Part shown: one piece after another, positions 35,030-44,724 of the stretch
How positions within the stretch are numbered: the stretch's first letter is position 1
Layout of the letters: each line of letters begins with the position of its first letter
Assembly (NCBI GenBank): GCA_963971285.1
Contig: OZ020262.1
Coordinates: forward strand, 6,171,036-6,235,035
Direction: 5' to 3'
DNA from: Astropecten irregularis
Lineage: Eukaryota; Echinodermata; Asteroidea; Paxillosida; Astropectinidae
DNA length: 64,000 nt
Notes under the pieces: generated by a model
The model's database searches: none
What the model was told of the DNA's origin: nothing
The model's input: only the letters and a program-made list of their open reading frames with translations
Made by a program: the position numbers and the translations under genes

Positions 35030-37420
35030 CTACTTTTTCAGCTTGGTAGCCACAGCACCTTGCTTGAACTTGCTTAGTTTATACAGCGAGGCTCCGCCAA
35101 ACACCATCGTGGACAGGAACCACTTGACCTGGCTTGACTTGGCGATGTTCCTCTTCCTTAAATCAAAAATAATAATAATACTACATTTTACTGGATTATT
35201 CAATCGACACTCCTCATTCCAAAACTGACTCTCCCAACTTCTGCCCAACTCCTAGATTGATCGATCGATCGATTGACTCCCAAACTGACTCTCCCAACGA
35301 CTGCCCAACTCCTAGATTGAATGATTGATTGACTGACTCCCAAACTGACTCTCCCAACTTCTACCCAACTCCTTGATAGATCGATCAATCGATTGACTCC
35401 CAAACTGACTCTCCCAACTTCTGCCCAACTCCTTGATAGATCGATCAATCGATTGACTCCCAAACTGACTCTCCCAACTTCTGCCCAACTCCTTGATAGA
35501 TCGATCAATCGATTGACTCCCAAACTGACTCTCCCAACTTCTGCCCAACTCCTAGATTGATTGATCGATTGATTGACTCCCAAACTGACTCTCCCAACTT
35601 CTGCCCAACTCCTAGATTGATTGATTGATCGATTTACTCCCAAACTGACTCTCCCAACTTCTGCCCAACTCCTTGATAGATTGATCGATTGATTGACTCC
35701 CAAACTGACTCTCCCAACTTCTGCATAATTCCTAGATTGATTAATCGATCGATTGCCAAACTCTCAAACTTATTCCCCCAACTTCTTGATCAAATAACTG
35801 ACTGTCTAATTGATTGATTGGTCAATTTGTAGATTAATCATTTCAATTCGTGATTTTGGTTATTTCATTTCAAACTTACGTGCACATCTCCATACAGACA
35901 ATTGATTCTACAGTATGACAGGCAATAGTGAAGACAGCCCTGAAAACAAAATAACAAAAAATAACGCAAATTAAAATAAATTGACACAAGCCAGTGGTCT
36001 CTATTCTCTAATATTGTAACTTGTAAGTCAAATAATATTATTAAAGGTAGTATCATACTTTGGTAAGACACCAAAACAGAAATTTTCACACTATTTACAT
36101 ATAACTTTCAGGGTATGAAGATGGTGGTGGTAGAAACATACCGTTGAAATGTTTCCGACTGAAATGGTGTATTTATCCAGAAATTAGTAAAACATTGACT
36201 GGAAATCTTTTTGATCTTTTAAAAGATCAAAAATAAAAGAGGAAACACTTAAGAAATACTGTGGCTGTTTTTCACTGTTTTCTCAAAAAGTGGGCACCGT
36301 ATGGGACTGACATTTTCACAGATGACTATTTATACTGTATCGTCCTTGATATTTTTGCCCATGAATCTGTATTTCTTTGACAAAAACCAAGTATGATTTT
36401 ACTTTTAAGAATATTCTATATTAAGAAGAACTACTCACAGAATCCTTAGTATTGATGGGAAGTCATCTCTCAAGAGCTTACAGAGTGATCCGAGCGGACC
36501 GAGGTAATCGTACGGGACCATGGATGGAAGAAACACTGTGCCCTGGAAAGTTTGGAGAACAAATAAAGACAGAAAAAGTGTAATGAAATGACAAAAAACA
36601 AACAACAACAACAAAGACAAGACAATTTAAATTAAATTAAAGAAGAGCTTTCAAATGGGATGGATTTTTGATGTGACATTCTAGATGTTGGTTGTAAGTT
36701 CACTTGAATAAAGTATAAAGGAAATTCAAGAGTAGTACTTAAAGGTAAGTTCATACTTTGGTAGCATAAACCACAAGCCATACCAGCACAAATCTTCACA
36801 GATTTACCTATAACTTACAGGGTATAAAGATGGGATGGATTTTTGATGTGACATTCTAGATGTTGGTTGTTAGTTCACTTGAATAAAGTATAAAGGAAAT
36901 TCAAGAGTAGTACTTAAAGGTAAGTTCATACTTTGGTAGCATATACCACAAGCCATACCAGCACAAATCTTCACAGATTTACCTATAACTTACAGGGTAT
37001 AAAGATGGTAATGGTAGAAACATACAGTTGAACTGTTTCTGCCTGAAATGCTGTATTTATCCAGAAAAGAGTAAAACCAGTGACAAAAACAAGTTTGATT
37101 TTGGTTGAGATGAAAAAACCTGTGAATAGGTTTGAAAATATCGTGAGCGCTTTTCACTGTTTTCTCAAAAGTGGGCACTGTATGGGACAAGAAATTTCAC
37201 AGATGACTGTTGCTGTATCTTTCTTGATATTTTTGCCAATGAATCTGCATTTCTTTGACATATTACCTTTAAGTTTTTCACTATAATTTATAAATATAAA
37301 TAACCATTTTACCCCAACATAACAAATATTACTCACAAATAGCAGATATAATCCAAATGTAATCACAATTATCCATGGTAAGTCGGGCAGGACGAAGTAG
37401 GTGATGGGTTTGGGGCTCAT
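35030..37420 (-). CDS. TMEM254: TMEM254 orthologue, small multi-pass membrane protein
   Basis: Exons in transcript order: 37420-37337, 36542-36439, 35939-35880, 35156-35030. GT..AG borders and phases join to 375 nt: 124 aa plus TAG. Segments matching TMEM254 are VPYDYLGPLGSL (vertebrates: IPYQNLGPLGPF), the HTVESIVCME helix (HVGESLYAIV) and KWFLSTMVFGGASL (LWFLQTFFFGIASL) with a basic tail ending KLKK. Length is close to the human protein (123 aa). Hydrophobic helices fall near residues 15-30, 63-80 and 93-112. The family is an uncharacterised integral membrane protein, so no reaction can be stated. The start ATG at 37420 gives the same N-terminal length as the family. The last intron holds a 60-bp array, and MITEs fill the other introns. 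Confidence 0.85.
35220..35759. repeat. 60-bp minisatellite, nine units, in TMEM254 intron 3
   Basis: Unit CAAACTGACTCTCCCAACTT then CTGCCCAACTCCTAGATTGA and a variable ATCGATCGATCGATTGACTCC part. The period is exactly 60, divisible by three, so a 167-codon ORF runs through it. The unit centre is an ATCG microsatellite-like palindrome. Confidence 0.95.
36041..36408 (+). mobile_element. TTAAAGG MITE, full-length copy (TMEM254 intron 2)
   Basis: TTAAAGGTAGTATCATACTTTGG to GTATGATTTTACTTTTAA; inside, TATGAAGATGGTGGTGGTAGAAACATACCG and GTGGGCACCGTATGGGACT. Confidence 0.85.
36655..37004. repeat. 175-bp tandem duplication including part of a MITE
   Basis: ATGGGATGGATTTTTGATG starts at 36655 and again at 36830. 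Both units run through the left 90 bases of a TTAAAGG MITE; only the second continues into a complete element. The units are nearly identical, so the event is recent. Confidence 0.85.
36914..37272 (+). mobile_element. TTAAAGG MITE copy (TMEM254 intron 1)
   Basis: TTAAAGGTAAGTTCATACTTTGG to CATATTACCTTTAA, with GTGGGCACTGTATGGGAC inside. Its end is 64 bases from the exon 1 donor. Confidence 0.8.
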
Positions 37421-37904
37421 GATTTCAGCTGCAGATGACCGACGACACACCAATTGTGGCGATACCTGTATTAGATGATACAATAATTCAGAAAGGAAAA
37501 ATAATAACTTTTGGTTTTGGACACCTTTTCCAAATGATTTATGTTCGGGGTTGGGGAAATACTTATATGGCACTAGTGGCAGTGTCCATGGTGTCTGGGG
37601 TATTGTTGGGATGGGAGTACTGCTTGCTCCACAGTTACTGGGTCATTTTTAGTTCTCAGCTGAAGAGATTGACAAATGAATACAAACAGGCCTCGATCCA
37701 GTGAGTACCAGAGCATAGAAACAGTTACTGTATCCCTATATAATATAATAGGGGCCCATTCCTCGTTAAAGATTTTGGCACAAAAATGCCCAAAATCGTT
37801 ATAATGATAATAAGTATGTACATTTATAGGGATTCAGTAACTGGATCTAATTGGAGGGGTCTAATTGGTGCAAACTTTGGGTAATGGGTATTATAATAAT
37901 AATA

Positions 37905-38090
37905 ATAATAATAATTTGGGAGGCTAATCATCCTTACTGGCAGCTGGGGTGCTGAATTGCAAAGGATGCGACTTCAACGTAATCGAGAAGCAGGCTTTCA
38001 TGGGCGCCTTTGGCTGCCAGCCACATCAACCCATATATGATCACGGAGTACAGCCTGCGATCGAAAGTGTTTGATTTTTGTGTTTGGGTA
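37905..38090 (-). mobile_element. SINE family 4 fragment with AAT microsatellite
   Basis: An ATAATAATAATAATAATTTGGGAGGC start, then GCTGGGGTGCTGAATTGC and CAACCCATATATGATCAC, as in the copy at 20592. The tRNA-like head is missing. Confidence 0.65.
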
Positions 38091-38204
38091 AGGGTTCACT
38101 AATGGGTACGATACATAAAGGGAATAAAACAACTTTTTGTAAAGAGACTTACCTAACATAAGTTCGCGGTGTCCCCTTCAATATTATATTAGCAAGGTTA
38201 AATT

Positions 38205-38290
38205 TGTGGAAAGAGGGCAGGGCTTTGATATTTGAGGGAAATTATGGGGTAAAAACAGTAACAGATATGCAAGCGCGTAAGAAAATTGTA
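38205..38290. repeat. Dispersed repeat shared with 7945-8210
   Basis: GGGCTTTGATATTTGAGGGAA, GGTAAAAACAGTAACA and AAGCGCGTAAGAAAATTG recur in the same order at 7945-8210. Type unknown. Confidence 0.4.
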
Positions 38291-39009
38291 TTTTTACTCT
38301 GAAATGTTGCACAAAATTCTTCTATCTGGGGTTTTAAGGACTAAGGAACATTTGCTGAAAGTCAAAAATAATTTGGGAACAGTAGAAACTAAAAACAACT
38401 TAATAGGCCTAGGCCTAGTATTAAGTTGTTTTTATTCCCTTTTCGTACCCGTTGGTGTGCCGTTACCGGGTAATGTAGGCCAAGTACTATTGACAGGCCT
38501 ATCTAGAGTTGTGTTTGGCCAAACAAAATGCAGAGATTGAAGAGGAATTGTCTATAATTTGTGAGATCCCCGTTGTCGTATGCAAGCCAAATAAAGCCAG
38601 TTGCCCAGAAAACAAGTTTTTTACGGACAGCAATTTTCCATTTTCAAAATTGAACGAGGGTTGGTAAGATGGAAAATTATTTAAGACCCTCCCACACATG
38701 CATCGTTTGTGCCCAAATGTGTCCGTCACAGTTGGGGCATCGGCCACAGTTGGGACTAACATTACTGCCTAACGTTTAGTTTTTACTTAGGCCCTAACAA
38801 AGTTAGTCGGCCATTTTGTCGTCTGCTCAAAATCTGAAATGATTTGTGTAACTATAAACTATAACTAGTGCCGACGTTTGTATGCTGCATTTTCCCCCAA
38901 TTTATGTTTCCCCACTACACTTCCAAGTTCCACAACAGATACACGGGCTACTGATCAATTCAATAATGAAGTTCGAGATTAAAATCGACCACAAGTTCAA
39001 CAAATTTAC

Positions 39010-39060
39010 CTTGTTTATCTTGAGACTTTGAACTTCGTACACACCCCTCAGCTATTTTTG
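39010..39060 (-). other. Possible TMEM254 5' non-coding exon end
   Basis: A minus-strand donor (AACAAG/GTAAATTTG, exon end 39010) lies 1.6 kb upstream of the TMEM254 ATG. A TTCATCTGCAG-type acceptor region precedes that ATG near 37430. This is only splice-signal inference. Confidence 0.2.
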
Positions 39061-39064
39061 TAAT

Positions 39065-39178
39065 GGCTGGAAAAAAAATGCTCTCTTGACTATTGAGGGC
39101 GCTCGCTGGAAAAATTCTCTCTTGACTATAGAGGGCGCTCGCTGGAAAAATTCTCTCTTGACTATAGAGGGCGCTCTT
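39065..39178. repeat. Three tandem units with GAGGGCGCTC
   Basis: Units of about 38 bases: GCTGGAAAAATTCTCTCTTG then ACTATAGAGGGCGCTC. The last two units are identical. Confidence 0.85.
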
Positions 39179-39258
39179 TAATGTGTTTATTTATTTTTAG
39201 TTGGCGAAAAACTGTACACGTACACAACGATAGTATAGTACAACTTACGGTGACATTT

Positions 39259-39417
39259 TCAACTGGTTTTCGCAGGATTTAAGTACACCATATGGTGATC
39301 TGCAAATCCTAGAGCATCGATCTGTTTGTGGAGTGCAATCAAGTCCTTTTGGATAGCTTTGATGTTGGTTTTAATCTGTATTTTCAAGACGACATCATTG
39401 TTTGTTTGTGAGTACAT
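39259..39417 (-). CDS. Possible micro-ORF, 52 aa, helical (unrecognised)
   Basis: ATG at 39417 to TGA at 39261-39259. Begins MYSQTNNDVVL and continues through a heptad-like stretch (KIQIKTNIKAIQKDLIALHK) to a short tail with DALGFADHH. The middle third has hydrophobic residues at i, i+3/4 spacing, suggesting an amphipathic helix or coiled coil. I do not recognise the family. The opposite strand carries a GTGAGT donor near 39408, so this DNA may instead be a plus-strand non-coding exon of SMCO4. Function not assigned. Confidence 0.3.
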   Translation of the reverse strand: MYSQTNNDVVLKIQIKTNIKAIQKDLIALHKQIDALGFADHHMVYLNPAKTS

Positions 39418-40117
39418 CTACTCTAGGCCTAGTACTACTAGGCCTACACAGCATAACGTTAGAGCTATATTAAAAAAGAGCGCTAGCTCCGTGTAAAAAG
39501 TGATGCCTGCCGGGCGCATCCATGTTTGTGCACAAACCTATGGAAAGCCCACAATATTGTACGTTTTTGTACGTTCATTTGCATACCTGCGTTGTGTTCT
39601 ATACAGGGGCGTTATCGAAGCAAAATACGCCCGAAATCCGACGCACCATCGGTAAATACACGTTTCATTTAGGGCCGTGCGTGCACACGCTCTGCACGTC
39701 AGTCATGCAATGATTGCAAGCGTCAGCAAGACGCGCTACCGGTACCGTTCGCGCGTACTTGCGCGTTGCATGTAGAGTACACTTTTCGAAAGGCATTCCA
39801 GTCAAAGTGTTCTTGTTCCACAGACACGCACATAAATTCAATATGACAGCGCTCAGGACGGCTTCAAAACGTCTACGCGCAGAGAACGCAGAGCCAGCGC
39901 TCTACAGTAGTTATTTTAATATAGCTCTATGGTACACAGTCACTTTTGTCTGTTTTTTTTCTTTTGAGTATTTCATCATGGACTGGTCATCAGTTGCAAT
40001 TTAATTCCTTAGAAAATTAATTTAGCAGTCAAGGTTATTTTTGTGGACACACCATCTGTTGTTTAAATGCATGTGGGTTGACTGTACTTTGTCTTTGCGG
40101 CCCTAGGATATATATAG

Positions 40118-40256
40118 GGGGCACCAAGGCAATGACCAGGGACATCAAGGCAATAACCAGGGGCACTAAGACAATGACCAGGGGCACCAAGGCAATGACC
40201 AGGGGCACCAAGGCAATGACCAGGGGCAACAAGGCAATGACCTAGGCACCAAAGCT
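40118..40256. repeat. 21-bp minisatellite upstream of SMCO4
   Basis: Unit CAGGGGCACCAAGGCAATGAC repeated about six times; ends roughly 60 bases before the 5'UTR acceptor at 40315. Confidence 0.9.
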
Positions 40257-40315
40257 GTAGCCACTGTGAACATGGTGAAGCTTATGTCCCATATGTGTCT
40301 TTATTATCTCTACAG

Positions 40316-40426
40316 ACCTGACCGAATAGGCACCCAGCTCTGCCATAGAGCGTCTACCACCGACCTGAGAATTTGTGGCTGTTACGGTAGTACTCGTGCA
40401 CCGGCTGGACTGGACCGTCGTGGACA
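40316..40426 (+). other. SMCO4: SMCO4 5'UTR part of the coding exon
   Basis: Between a good acceptor (CTCTACAG) and the ATG. No other in-frame ATG lies here before the coding start. The first exon was not located; 39288-39407 with a GTGAGT donor is one candidate. Confidence 0.4.
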
Positions 40427-40609
40427 ATGCGTCAGCTGAAAGGCAAAGTCAAGGAGAGCCGTAAGGAGAAGCGACAACGGAAACAGGACAATGCGGATAA
40501 TAAGCGCAACATCCTGCGGATTGTCCTGCCAACCGTGGGGGCGCTCTTCGTCGCGCTTGTGCTGTTCGTCTACTTCAACTCCCGGCCCATTGGTGCCACA
40601 GGCAGATAG
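40427..40609 (+). CDS. SMCO4: SMCO4 orthologue, single-pass membrane microprotein
   Basis: 60 aa in one exon. The start MRQLKGK, a Lys/Arg/Glu-rich predicted coiled-coil segment (residues 5-27), then one transmembrane helix (about 32-50, RIVLPTVGALFVALVLFVYF) and a short tail beginning NSRP. This is the layout and length of SMCO4 (human 59 aa, MRQLKGKPKK start, VLPT entering the helix). The molecular role in the family is not established. A polypyrimidine acceptor (TTATCTCTACAG, ending 40315) lies 111 bases upstream of the ATG, so an upstream non-coding exon is expected. Candidate AATAAA signals lie near 41177-41186. It is divergently oriented to TMEM254, about 3 kb away. Confidence 0.85.
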   Translation: MRQLKGKVKESRKEKRQRKQDNADNKRNILRIVLPTVGALFVALVLFVYFNSRPIGATGR

Positions 40610-41252
40610 CTATTCCTGGATCTGGGTTTAGCTTCCGTCGAGGGAGAGAGGTCGTGCAGTGTGCTCGCTCAATTGGGCATGGAAACAAATGCATGGTCTA
40701 ACTTCTAACTTGTATAAAAAAAGAAATAACTCTATATATATTGGCCTGAGCAACTAAAGCCGGTAACCATAATGCTTGTACATTACTGTCACTGGTACCC
40801 TTGCCTGTCGGACCCATCAGGAATTCCTTCGACCTTCTTAGCTCCCTGGAAAGTGTGCAAACTACAATGCTGCAACTGTATCCATAAAATTAGATTTAAA
40901 TACCCGTAGCTCTAAAACACGGCCAACTCTGTCCAAGTGCTTCAAATTTGATTTATATACCCCAGTTTGTGACAGCCTCTTCCTTGGAAAGGCTCCTAGA
41001 ATTAGAAGCATATAAATCACACGATCTCATGGATGAGTTCGAACCCACAACCAGCGGAATTCACCACCACAGACTGTGCCATGTGTACCCAATGGGTGTG
41101 GTCTATTCACTTGTCAAGCAATATTTTGGTCTTTTTTTTTCGGACAGTGCTCCATACAGTACATCATAATGATTAATAATAAATAAATATTTATAAAGTG
41201 CTGGTATCCGCGTAATAGGCGATCATGGCGCATATTATTAATATTATCTCTG

Positions 41253-41527
41253 GTCATCAGGCTATTCATAAAACCATCTCAACTCCCTGGGGAGTATACA
41301 GCCTTGGCTGCTGTAAGCCACACAGAGGCTAATCAAGCACACAAAGCCATATTTACCCTCACAGGTACCCATTTACACCTGGGTGAAGAGGAGCAATATG
41401 TGACAAAGCATCTTGCCCAAGGACGCAAGCACCACTAGCCCATGGCTGGATTCGAACCCACAATTTGTAGATTGACCACGAGATCTTGAGTACGACACGC
41501 CAGACCACTAGGCTACAGCATTCCACA
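41253..41527 (-). mobile_element. SINE family 3, reversed full copy
   Basis: GAAACCATCTCAACTCCCTG region, GGTACCCATTTACACCTGGG, CTTGCCCAAGGACGCAAGC, GGCTGGATTCGAACCC and GACCACTAGGCTACAGC: the reverse complement of the 26938 copy. Possibly within or just after the SMCO4 3'UTR. Confidence 0.7.
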
Positions 41528-42586
41528 TAAAATAAGTACTGGTACTCACCCCTCCCCCACAAAACATAAAAAAAAAATTATTTGTAGTCCATAGTTTGTC
41601 TCCCAAAATACTATGTGTTTACAAATGCAGTGCACTCTAAAATATCACCAGATACAACATGTGCACAAGATTGTATTAAATTTCATATTTAAACATGCGC
41701 TCACGTACAATTCTGTTAATTGTGTTTTGATTTTTTTGATTACCCATGAAAACAGCTGACATTATGCCAGTCAATTTTTAGTTTTTTGTTTGCTTATTTT
41801 ATTTGATTTCGATTGAAATTCTTTCGCAGCAATCACCCGGAACGCTTTTAATCTATAAAATTAATAAATGTTTTTAATGAAATGGTCGTTGCAAATTAAA
41901 TTCTTCTTTATTCCATGACTAAATATTTCCTTCAAGGGAGGAGAAAATATATCTTCAGAATAAAAGTTTCTCTATAAATTTCACTTTGAGCTTGAACTTA
42001 TTGTTGTTACTTTCTTGAATTTGTGTGTAAATGCCAAAACTGATGTCGCTGTTGTCGTGGTAATTGCTTCGCGGGAAAAATGCAAAATTTTACAATTTAT
42101 CGGTGAAACTCTTGTGGTGACAATGATTCATTATTAGACAAGGATCACGGACCATGAAAAATTAGAGTTCTCACCTCCGACTACATCTAAGGTCTGACTT
42201 TAGAAATTGATGGAGCAGACCTCAGGGAACATTTCTAGGTACTATGTGGCCTTAAATTGTGGTAGCACTTTTGTGTAATATCCCAAAATTATAATATTTC
42301 CATAACAAATTAAGAAAAACAAAAGAAAATTCAACAAATGGGTTTAAGCTCTTGCTTCTGACTTAATGTTTTTAAATGTTTTTTCTTTGTGAATTGATTA
42401 TGAATAATATAATCACATAATCATTCACCAAAACAAATAATATCAAGGACTTGGGGGGGGGCAGAAAATATGACCACGCCCCTTTTTTCAGTTGTATTGT
42501 GGGAAAGTGAATCTTGTTTTTTGATGCTCCTCAAATTATGCCACATAATTATTTTTTGGAGGCCTTGCAAATCCTGTACGCTGCCT
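41528..42586. other. AT-rich intergenic, nothing recognised
   Basis: Long A and T runs and no ORF with a family signature on either strand. Confidence 0.35.
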
Positions 42587-42955
42587 TTAAAGGTAGTATC
42601 ATACTTTGGTAAGACACCAAAACAGAAATGTTCACAGATTTACGTATAACTTACAGGGTATAAAGATGGTGGTGGTAGAAACATACCGTGAAAAAGTTTC
42701 CGCCATGAAATGGTGTATTTATCCAGAAATTAGTCAAACAACTACCGAAAATCTTTTTGATCTTTTAAAAGATCAAATATAAAAGAGAAAAGACTTAAGA
42801 AATACTGTGGCCGTTTTTCACTGTTTTCTCAAAAAGTGGGCAACGTATGGGACTGACCACATTTTCACAGATTACTTTTACTGTATTTTTCCTTGATTTT
42901 TTGCCCACGAATCTGTATTTCTTTGACAAAAACCAAAGTATGATACTACCTTTAA
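42587..42955 (+). mobile_element. TTAAAGG MITE, full-length copy
   Basis: TTAAAGGTAGTATCATACTTTGG to CCAAAGTATGATACTACCTTTAA, about 369 bases; inside, GTATAAAGATGGTGGTGGTAGAAACATACCG. Confidence 0.85.
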
Positions 42956-43522
42956 AGACAAGCTTGTGGAGTGGATGGCAAACTTACTCAGAAAGCTTAT
43001 ACCGGGGTTTGGTTGTAAGCTTGGAAATAGACTCATGGTGGTTGACTCAAAATCAAGCTTGTTTTGAGTCGTCTGTCGCCTTCAAGCTTATAAGTAAGAT
43101 CATGAGCGCCTGTCTTCAAACTATAAGCCACGCGCTGGCAAGCTTGACGATGTCGCGGTCCGGGCTCTTAATTGAAGACCGATAAATGGCCAAACCCATG
43201 CAGTGCACCAACTATGAAAATAACATATTATGAGTAATACAATTCTCTTCGAATATGAAAACAATGCAATTAATAAAACCTGGTAAGTCTGCCATACACT
43301 GGTGTACAGTATTGCGTTAATGACAAGAGCACACGCACGTGCTCGGAATACCTGTCGCATGTACTCAAATTAATTACGTTACGATCAATACTAGAATGTA
43401 CGATAACCATGAAGGAATGCATACAAATTCATTTCATGTTAATAAGCAAATATTATTATTATCATGACAAAAACAACCTCGAAACACCTGGAGTTAAATT
43501 TATTCAAACGTTCGTGTTCACA

Positions 43523-43871
43523 GTAAAGGTACGTAATGTATACTTTGGTTATGTTGATAAAACAGCTGCTGTTCATGGAAATGAGAAACAAACCTGTGAA
43601 TTTTTCAGCTCAATTGATCATTGAAAACAATAGAAAAACCAGCAATATTGTGAGGTACATTGTTGTCATTGTGAGGTTTTGATCTTGGAGATCAAATCTG
43701 TTTTCGGTCTTCTGTTTTACTCATTTCTGGATACATACAGCATTTCAGGCGGAAAAGTAGTATGTTTCTACATGTACCATCACCATCTTTATACCCTGTA
43801 GTTTTTTTTTTAGGTAAATCTGTGAACATTTTCTGTTTGGGTTTCCTACCAAAAGTATGATAGTTCCATTA
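43523..43871 (-). mobile_element. Divergent TTAAAGG MITE (block A)
   Basis: GTAAAGGTACGTAATGTATACTTTGG to CAAAAGTATGATAGTTCC; contains CACCATCACCATCTTTATACCCTG. The block B partner is at 51928-52273. Confidence 0.7.
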
Positions 43872-44236
43872 AACACACACAGAAAAGGAAGAAATGACAA
43901 AAAAAAAATTCAGTCTAGTTTTTTTTCTGAATATCTTTTGGGGAAAATCAATCAATGTAGATAAGAACTATGAATAATCTCATGGATTTCATCCGTCGTG
44001 CAACAATTTTTTTGAATATGAACTTCACTCTAATCAGTAAAATTGAGTAAAATCCTTAAAAAAAAGTCAAATGAAGCAAATAAAATAATATTATAATCAA
44101 CTAATGAAACCAGATGACATCTATAATTATGCAGCTACAAAATAAATAATATTCAAATGTATCGGTGAGCCCATGGCACAGCTATCACTGAAGTTGCCTT
44201 TTGGCATTTTGGAATAGAGAAGGCGTGCAAGCTACC

Positions 44237-44622
44237 TTAAAGGTAATATCATACTTCGCTTTTTGGCATAGAAATGCAGATTCATGGACAAAAATATCAA
44301 GGAAGATACAGTAACAGTCATCAGTGAAATTCCCAGTCCCATACGGTGGCCACAGTGAACCCATTAGAACACAGTGAAAAACGCCCATGGTATTTAAAAA
44401 AGAAACTGTTTCATCACCGTTGTATTTTTTTTTTTATCTTTTAAAGATCGCAATTATTTTGGTTATTGGTTTTACTCTTTTCGTGATAAATGCAGCATTT
44501 CAGGCAGAAAAACTTGAACGATATTTTTCTCCCATCACCATCTTTATAACCTATAAGTTTTAGGTAAATTTGTTAAGATTTCTGTTTCGGTATGCTACCA
44601 AAATATGATAGTACCTTTAAGA
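44237..44622 (-). mobile_element. TTAAAGG MITE downstream of DUF229 gene A
   Basis: TTAAAGGTAATATCATACTTCG to ATATGATAGTACCTTTAA. It ends about 100 bases from the gene A stop codon, so it may lie in the 3'UTR. Partner in block B: 52640-53013. Confidence 0.8.
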
Positions 44623-44724
44623 TTTGAATATTAGTTGACGGGGATTCTGACTATAATACTGAGGGAATGGGTGCACCAACATGTTGGACTATGATGGTGA
44701 GCCTTTCTTGAAAATCGCAGGCAC

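Noticed and set aside
35200..35703. 167-codon ORF with SRSWAEVGRVSLG repeats
   Set aside because: It is the 60-bp intronic minisatellite inside TMEM254; no start context or neighbouring exon supports it.
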